From: CAVYOD01 sp963770045
GTDB taxonomy: Bacteria; Acidobacteriota; Aminicenantia; Aminicenantales; CAVYOD01
Assembly (NCBI GenBank): GCA_963770045.1
Contig: CAVYOD010000011.1
Coordinates: 124,001 to 188,000 of the forward strand
Length of the DNA stretch: 64,000 nt
Direction: 5' to 3'
The notes under the pieces were generated by a model. That model was not told where the DNA came from. It saw only the letters and a program-made list of their open reading frames with translations, and ran no database searches. The translations under genes were made by a program, and so were the position numbers. Shown one piece after another: positions 60,561 through 64,000 of this stretch (position 1 is its first letter; each line of letters begins with the position of its first letter).

Positions 60561-61439
60561 ATGAAGTTGCGAGACAAGCGGAGGTGGTTCCAGTGGCTGA
60601 GCACCCTGGGAAACAACATCTACCTCCCGGCGTTTCTCAAAGGGCAGATCTTTCAGGGCGGCAGCAAGGGGCTGTGCGTTCCCATATTAAATTGCTACTC
60701 TTGCCCTTCCGCGGTCACGGCCTGCCCGATCGGCTCGCTCCAGAACGCCTTCGGGTCGATCAGGTTCAAGCTGACCGTGGCCGAATATCAATTCGGCCTC
60801 TATGTCCTCGGCCTCCTGGGCGCCGTCGGCGGCCTCGTGGGAAGGATTCCCTGCGGCTGGCTCTGCCCGTTTGGTCTGATCCAGGAACTTATTTATAAGA
60901 TCCCGGGGCCGAAGATCAAAATACCCAAATTCCTAAGTTATTTGAAATACGTGGTCCTGGCGGTGATGGTCATCGCCTTGCCCCTCCTCATCGTGGATGA
61001 ATTCGGCTACGGCCAGACTTGGTTCTGCAAGTGGATCTGTCCGGCCGGGACGCTCGAGGCCGGCATTCCCCTCGTCCTCCTGAGCGCCGCGATCCGCAAG
61101 CAGGTCGCCTTCATGTTCGCCTGGAAGGTGGGGGTTCTGGTCTTTTTTGTCGCCTGGATGATCGTCACCCAGCGTCCTTTCTGCCGGACGACCTGCCCCC
61201 TGGGAGCATTTCTCGGGATCTTCAATAAAGTGAGCCTCTTCCGGATGGTCGTTGACGATGAGAAGTGCACGGAATGCAATAAGTGCGTCCGGGACTGCCC
61301 GGTCGGAGTCGAAGTCTATAAAACGCCCAACAGCCCGGACTGCATCCGCTGTCTGAAGTGCGTGGACTCCTGCAAATACGGGTATATCGATTACGAATTT
61401 TTGCCCAAGAAATCGAAAAAGGAAGAATCTTTAGCCTAG
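60561..61439 (+). CDS. NapH/MauN-type polyferredoxin membrane protein
   Basis: A 292-residue integral membrane Fe-S protein with about five helices. The C-x3-C-P motifs I-P-C-G-W-L-C-P-F-G, F-C-K-W-I-C-P-A-G and F-C-R-T-T-C-P-L-G mark the NapH family, and an extra N-terminal cysteine cluster (L-C-V-P-I-L-N-C-Y-S-C-P) is present. Two ferredoxin motifs close the protein: C-T-E-C-N-K-C-V-R-D-C-P and C-I-R-C-L-K-C-V-D-S-C-K. It should move electrons across or along the membrane. A TTG at 60555 has slightly better ribosome-site spacing than the ATG chosen here. Third gene of the redox trio. Confidence 0.9.
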   Translation: MKLRDKRRWFQWLSTLGNNIYLPAFLKGQIFQGGSKGLCVPILNCYSCPSAVTACPIGSLQNAFGSIRFKLTVAEYQFGLYVLGLLGAVGGLVGRIPCGWLCPFGLIQELIYKIPGPKIKIPKFLSYLKYVVLAVMVIALPLLIVDEFGYGQTWFCKWICPAGTLEAGIPLVLLSAAIRKQVAFMFAWKVGVLVFFVAWMIVTQRPFCRTTCPLGAFLGIFNKVSLFRMVVDDEKCTECNKCVRDCPVGVEVYKTPNSPDCIRCLKCVDSCKYGYIDYEFLPKKSKKEESLA

Positions 61440-61458
61440 ATGGTGACGAGGACGCCTA

Positions 61459-61857
61459 TCAGCCTAATTCGTCCCAGAGCCGCAGCCCAGGAATAACCAA
61501 GAAATGGGCATCATAGGTAATGAGAACAGAGCCCGTTTCAAGGACGTGTGCGGCTATCCAGATATCGTTGATCGGGACGGGATGTCCTGATTTTCTCAAA
61601 GTATCTTTAATAAGGCCGAATACCTCTGCCGTATCCTTTGTGGCCTCAAGAAGACAAACCGTAGATTTTTGAAGAAATCGTTCGAGCAGCTGCTTATTTT
61701 GTTTTTCCTTTGCCCCGGCTCTGAAACCGGCATACAGCTCTCCCAAAACGAATATCGACATGTAAACGCGTTCAGCCTTGGCCAGGGAAGTGAGGACTTT
61801 TGCATCACCGGCCAGGAAACGGGTGTAAGCATTTGTGTCAAGCAGAATTTTTTTCAT
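61459..61857 (-). CDS. vapC: PIN-domain toxin, VapC family
   Basis: A 132-residue ribonuclease toxin. The PIN acidic residues are in place: I-L-L-D-T-N-A-Y at the start, G-E-L-Y-A-G-F, I-N-D-I-W-I-A-A-H and L-I-T-Y-D-A-H-F at the end. VapC enzymes cut tRNA or rRNA when freed of their antitoxin. The ATG at 61857 overlaps the antitoxin stop as read in the restored frame (ATGA). As written, the antitoxin and toxin are in one continuous open frame, which I think is caused by one extra C upstream. Confidence 0.88.
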   Translation of the reverse strand: MKKILLDTNAYTRFLAGDAKVLTSLAKAERVYMSIFVLGELYAGFRAGAKEKQNKQLLERFLQKSTVCLLEATKDTAEVFGLIKDTLRKSGHPVPINDIWIAAHVLETGSVLITYDAHFLVIPGLRLWDELG

Positions 61858-62139
61858 TTCCAGTCTGACGGGATTGACGATTTCTAGGTCCTTGATGGCT
61901 TCATTGAATCTCGTTTCCTCTTCCTTTGTCCAAACACCAAAAAGATCCATGAATTCATCCTGATGGTCGTTTTTTTTGCCCCCCAGTCCGAGTGATTTCC
62001 CCAGAAGTTCCTTCACAGTTTTATTGACGCTCATCTGTCCGGATTTTGCTCGTTTTCTTATTAATTTTTCCAATTCCCTGTCCAGCCCATGTATTGAGAT
62101 CGACTTCACGGCGCCATCATGATTCGATTTGTGATTCAT
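61854..62139 (-). CDS. vapB: VapB-type antitoxin (one probable extra base near its end)
   Basis: The antitoxin partner of VapC. Its N-terminus (V-K-S-I-S-I-H-G-L-D-R-E-L-E-K-L-I) is a ribbon-helix-helix DNA-binding domain, followed by the linker that wraps the toxin. As read, the frame runs on into VapC without a stop. Dropping one C of the CCC run near 61870 gives I-V-N-P-S-D-W-K and a TGA, the classic ending of these antitoxins, and an ATGA junction with vapC. No ribosome site precedes the ATG; the promoter lies so close that the message is probably leaderless. Confidence 0.78.
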
Positions 62140-62149
62140 AATGAGTCAT

Positions 62150-62178
62150 AATATACATCAAATATTATCGGTATTCAA
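62150..62178 (-). promoter_or_regulatory. possible vapBC promoter, leaderless
   Basis: On the minus strand TTGAAT (62178-62173), 17 bases, TATATT (62155-62150), only 10 bases before the vapB ATG. A short dyad ATGACTCATTATGA covers the start, a possible VapB operator. Confidence 0.45.
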
Positions 62179-62200
62179 CCCCCGGCAAAAGTCCTTATTA

Positions 62201-62902
62201 TTAAATCCGAAAGTGCTCCCAGGCGTATTTGACGCGCTCCATGAGCTTCTTGAAGCGTGGCTCGCCGCGGAGATTGGACAGGAAAGGGTCGTATTCCGCA
62301 AGAAACGGATAATTGATAAAGCCCCATTTGACTCCATTCTCTAACCAATCAACAGCTTCGTCCTTCTCATTAATCAGGGCGTAGCTTTCGGCCATCCAAA
62401 CGGGAAACATCTCATCTTCTTTCACCAGCATCTTGAAATCTTCTGTTACAGTTTGCAGGGCCTCTGATTTCTTATTCTGGAGAGCACACTTGAAAAATGA
62501 TCCGAGCTTTGCCCAAACTGTCCCGGGTGATTCTTTTTCAATCAGGTCAAAAAGCTTCCGAGCTTCCGCAGGGCGCTGAGCATAGGCTAATCCTTTTGCA
62601 TACCAATACAGAACAAGAGGATTTTTTCCCTCCACTTGGAGTCCCTTGCTCAATCCTTTAAGCCCAAGATCAAATTTGCCATCCATTAGCTCAAGCGCTC
62701 CTGTCCATAAATAGTTAATTGGAGTGAGGGGGTCAATTTCAAGGAGTTTACGGACCAGAGGTCTTGCGGTATCTCCCCGTCCCGAATGAATATAAACCCA
62801 TGCCAGCCACATCATGGGATCAGGATTATTCGGACCTAGGGCAAGTGATTCTTTAAACTCTTTGACCGCTTCTTGGCAATTCGGCCGCTTCCGCTGAATC
62901 AT
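62201..62902 (-). pseudogene. TPR-repeat fragment, apparently the C-terminus of a larger protein
   Basis: A 233-residue helical-repeat protein (M-M-W-L-A-W-V-Y-I-H-S-G-R-G-D, N-Y-L-W-T-G-A-L-E-L-M-D-G) that ends Y-D-P-F-L-S-N-L-R-G-E-P-R-F-K-K-L-M-E-R-V-K. Such an ending is usual for TPR regions at the end of acidobacterial Ser/Thr kinases or TolB-like adenylate-cyclase-type regulators. Nothing of the kinase or regulator is present; the frame stays open upstream into the neighbouring gene without a stop. The start codon is poorly supported. I think a larger gene lost its 5' part by rearrangement at about 62940. Confidence 0.55.
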
Positions 62903-62942
62903 TCCTTTCAGAAAATGCCCATAGGATAGCTTAGGGCGGGCC

Positions 62943-64000
62943 TCACCTCGCGATTAGATTGGGAATATTTTTCTCCCTCAAGAGATTATTAAAGGCCGCA
63001 ATGTCTTTGGTGACGAGCTCGCTAAGCTTGTTTTCTGCGCCTGCCAACTCCTTCTTCAATTCTTCATGAACGGCGACCATCTGATCTGTTGGCGGGAAAT
63101 CTGCCGAGCCTCCTGCAATATCCCCGGCCAGGACAGAGAGTTGGCCATAAAGATTGAGAGGCACTCGGAACGATTTTTCATCCCCTTCGGCAAGAACATG
63201 ATGAAAATAAAGGTCCTCGACGGCCAAAATCTTGGCATCGAGTTCGTCGGCGCCTTTGATGATCTCAGGAGACCCCTTGTTTTCTTTCAAGAAGTCTTTC
63301 AGATCGGCGATCTGCTTCCGAATCGATTCAATCCGATTGATCGAATCCACGACAGTGTTCAGATTATCCCGGACTTCGAGGGCTCTTTTCACCTGCGCTT
63401 GAATATCCGCTTCGCTCCCCGCTGAATTCGGGTCTTTTTTCACGACAAGCTTCCGGCTCAGCTCTTGTCCGCCCACGGAAATCTTCACGGTGTACGTTCC
63501 CGGGATGGCCAGCGGTCCTGCGGAGCCTCCCTCGATTCCCCAGGCAACGAGCGGAATCCAGCCCTCGCGGACCGAATCCTTGAACCTCTTCTCTTCCCAG
63601 ACGTGAGGATTTCCGGCCGGCTTAGTCCTAAGCTTAGCCCGGTGGGGGCCTTCGTACCTTAGGTCCCACCAGATCCGGTTGATCCCGGCCTTGGCGGGTC
63701 CGCTCAGGGTCCGGACCGTCTTTCCGTCTGCATCAAGGACGGTGACCTTGGCCTCTTCTTTCGACTCCGATTTGAGATAATAATTGATCGAGGCTCCATA
63801 GGGAGGATTCGTCCCGGCGCACAGGTCGTTCGGAGCACTCTGAATCCCCGTCACATTTCTAAAGCGATAGGCCGGCCGCGGCTCGAACAAGTGGGCCGGA
63901 GCGCTCAAGGCATCAGAGTTAAGTTGCTGCAGCGGCGTGATATCGTCCATGATCCAGAAGCCGCGGCCATAGGTGGCGACGACGAGATCGTTAAAATTCT
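62943..64000 (-). CDS. exported sortilin/VPS10-like propeller glycosyl-hydrolase-type protein, 5' part outside window
   Basis: The C-terminal 352 residues of a larger protein cut by the window edge. The visible part starts with L-V-V-A-T-Y-G-R-G-F-W-I-M-D-D-I-T-P-L, the usual last blade of the exported sortilin-like WD40/Asp-box proteins. An Ig-like fold follows (A-K-V-T-V-L-D-A-D-G-K-T-V-R-T-L, G-I-N-R-I-W-W-D-L-R, P-G-T-Y-T-V-K-I-S-V-G-G-Q) and then a helical C-terminal domain of about 150 residues. Such proteins are abundant in Acidobacteriota-related genomes; function is unknown. It abuts the TPR fragment. Confidence 0.8.
   Translation of the reverse strand, partial: NFNDLVVATYGRGFWIMDDITPLQQLNSDALSAPAHLFEPRPAYRFRNVTGIQSAPNDLCAGTNPPYGASINYYLKSESKEEAKVTVLDADGKTVRTLSGPAKAGINRIWWDLRYEGPHRAKLRTKPAGNPHVWEEKRFKDSVREGWIPLVAWGIEGGSAGPLAIPGTYTVKISVGGQELSRKLVVKKDPNSAGSEADIQAQVKRALEVRDNLNTVVDSINRIESIRKQIADLKDFLKENKGSPEIIKGADELDAKILAVEDLYFHHVLAEGDEKSFRVPLNLYGQLSVLAGDIAGGSADFPPTDQMVAVHEELKKELAGAENKLSELVTKDIAAFNNLLREKNIPNLIAR

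Overview
The window reads as chromosomal DNA of a free-living, Gram-negative-type heterotroph of fairly high GC content. The closest fit I can infer is the Acidobacteriota / Candidatus Aminicenantes area. The grounds are many exported peptidases (three S9, plus M20, M24, M28 and S66 types), beta-propeller proteins with Asp-box repeats, TonB-C-domain proteins with glycine-rich linkers, a PPi-type phosphofructokinase signature, DUF3795 and corrinoid proteins, and a radical-SAM-rich gene set. This is inference from protein style; there is no rRNA or other phylogenetic marker. I saw no tRNA, rRNA, CRISPR array, phage or transposase gene.

Layout. 1-8.5 kb: nitroreductase, beta-lactamase-fold hydrolase, a methyltransferase remnant, Tat-exported FAD oxidoreductase, AlkA-like glycosylase, small beta-barrel protein, M28 and S66 peptidases. 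8.8-12.7 kb: an ArsR-thioredoxin operon with a textbook promoter/operator, a SHOCT protein, a thioredoxin-reductase-like flavoprotein without a recognisable NADPH motif, and an RpoD-type sigma factor. 12.9-23.4 kb: YfhO-like membrane protein, class A-like serine hydrolase, broken S9 peptidase, TPR lipoprotein, then an ECF sigma / zinc anti-sigma / triple-TonB-domain operon. 23.4-28.7 kb: two exported CX4CH proteins, a LiaF-like membrane pair, DUF3795, phosphofructokinase. 28.7-32.1 kb: a coupled four-gene operon (radical SAM/SPASM, 4-TM protein, Cys-tailed protein, Fe-S GMC oxidoreductase). 32.3-45.9 kb: peptidases, HAD phosphatase, orphan corrinoid protein, two family-9-type exported proteins, EamA transporter, RlmN, exported methyltransferase, RlmD-like enzyme, separated by repeat-rich intergenic DNA. 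46-55 kb: GH38 mannosidase, S9, M20, esterase, LysE exporter. 55.4-64 kb: a receiver-TM-TonB fusion, Asp-box propeller, a TlpA / mini-CXXC / NapH-type redox trio, VapBC, a TPR fragment and the end of a second propeller protein.

Two general properties matter. First, many genes are split by single-base indels, mostly one extra base and often in a short homopolymer. Conserved motifs line up again when one base is ignored, so either the assembly has insertion errors or several genes are decaying; the load is very uneven (the 1.6 kb TonB gene carries about seven, while the 2.5 kb mannosidase has none). Second, intergenic DNA holds several dispersed repeat families: a 94/201 bp palindromic element, a REPIN-like inverted repeat, GTGAGCN-type heptamers and GACGAGA-type repeats, together with protein-coding remnants.

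Most novel-looking items: the four-gene radical SAM/GMC operon, the receiver domain (Glu at the phosphorylation site) fused to a TonB domain, the TlpA/mini-CXXC/NapH trio, the ECF-controlled triple TonB protein, and the paired palindromic elements.
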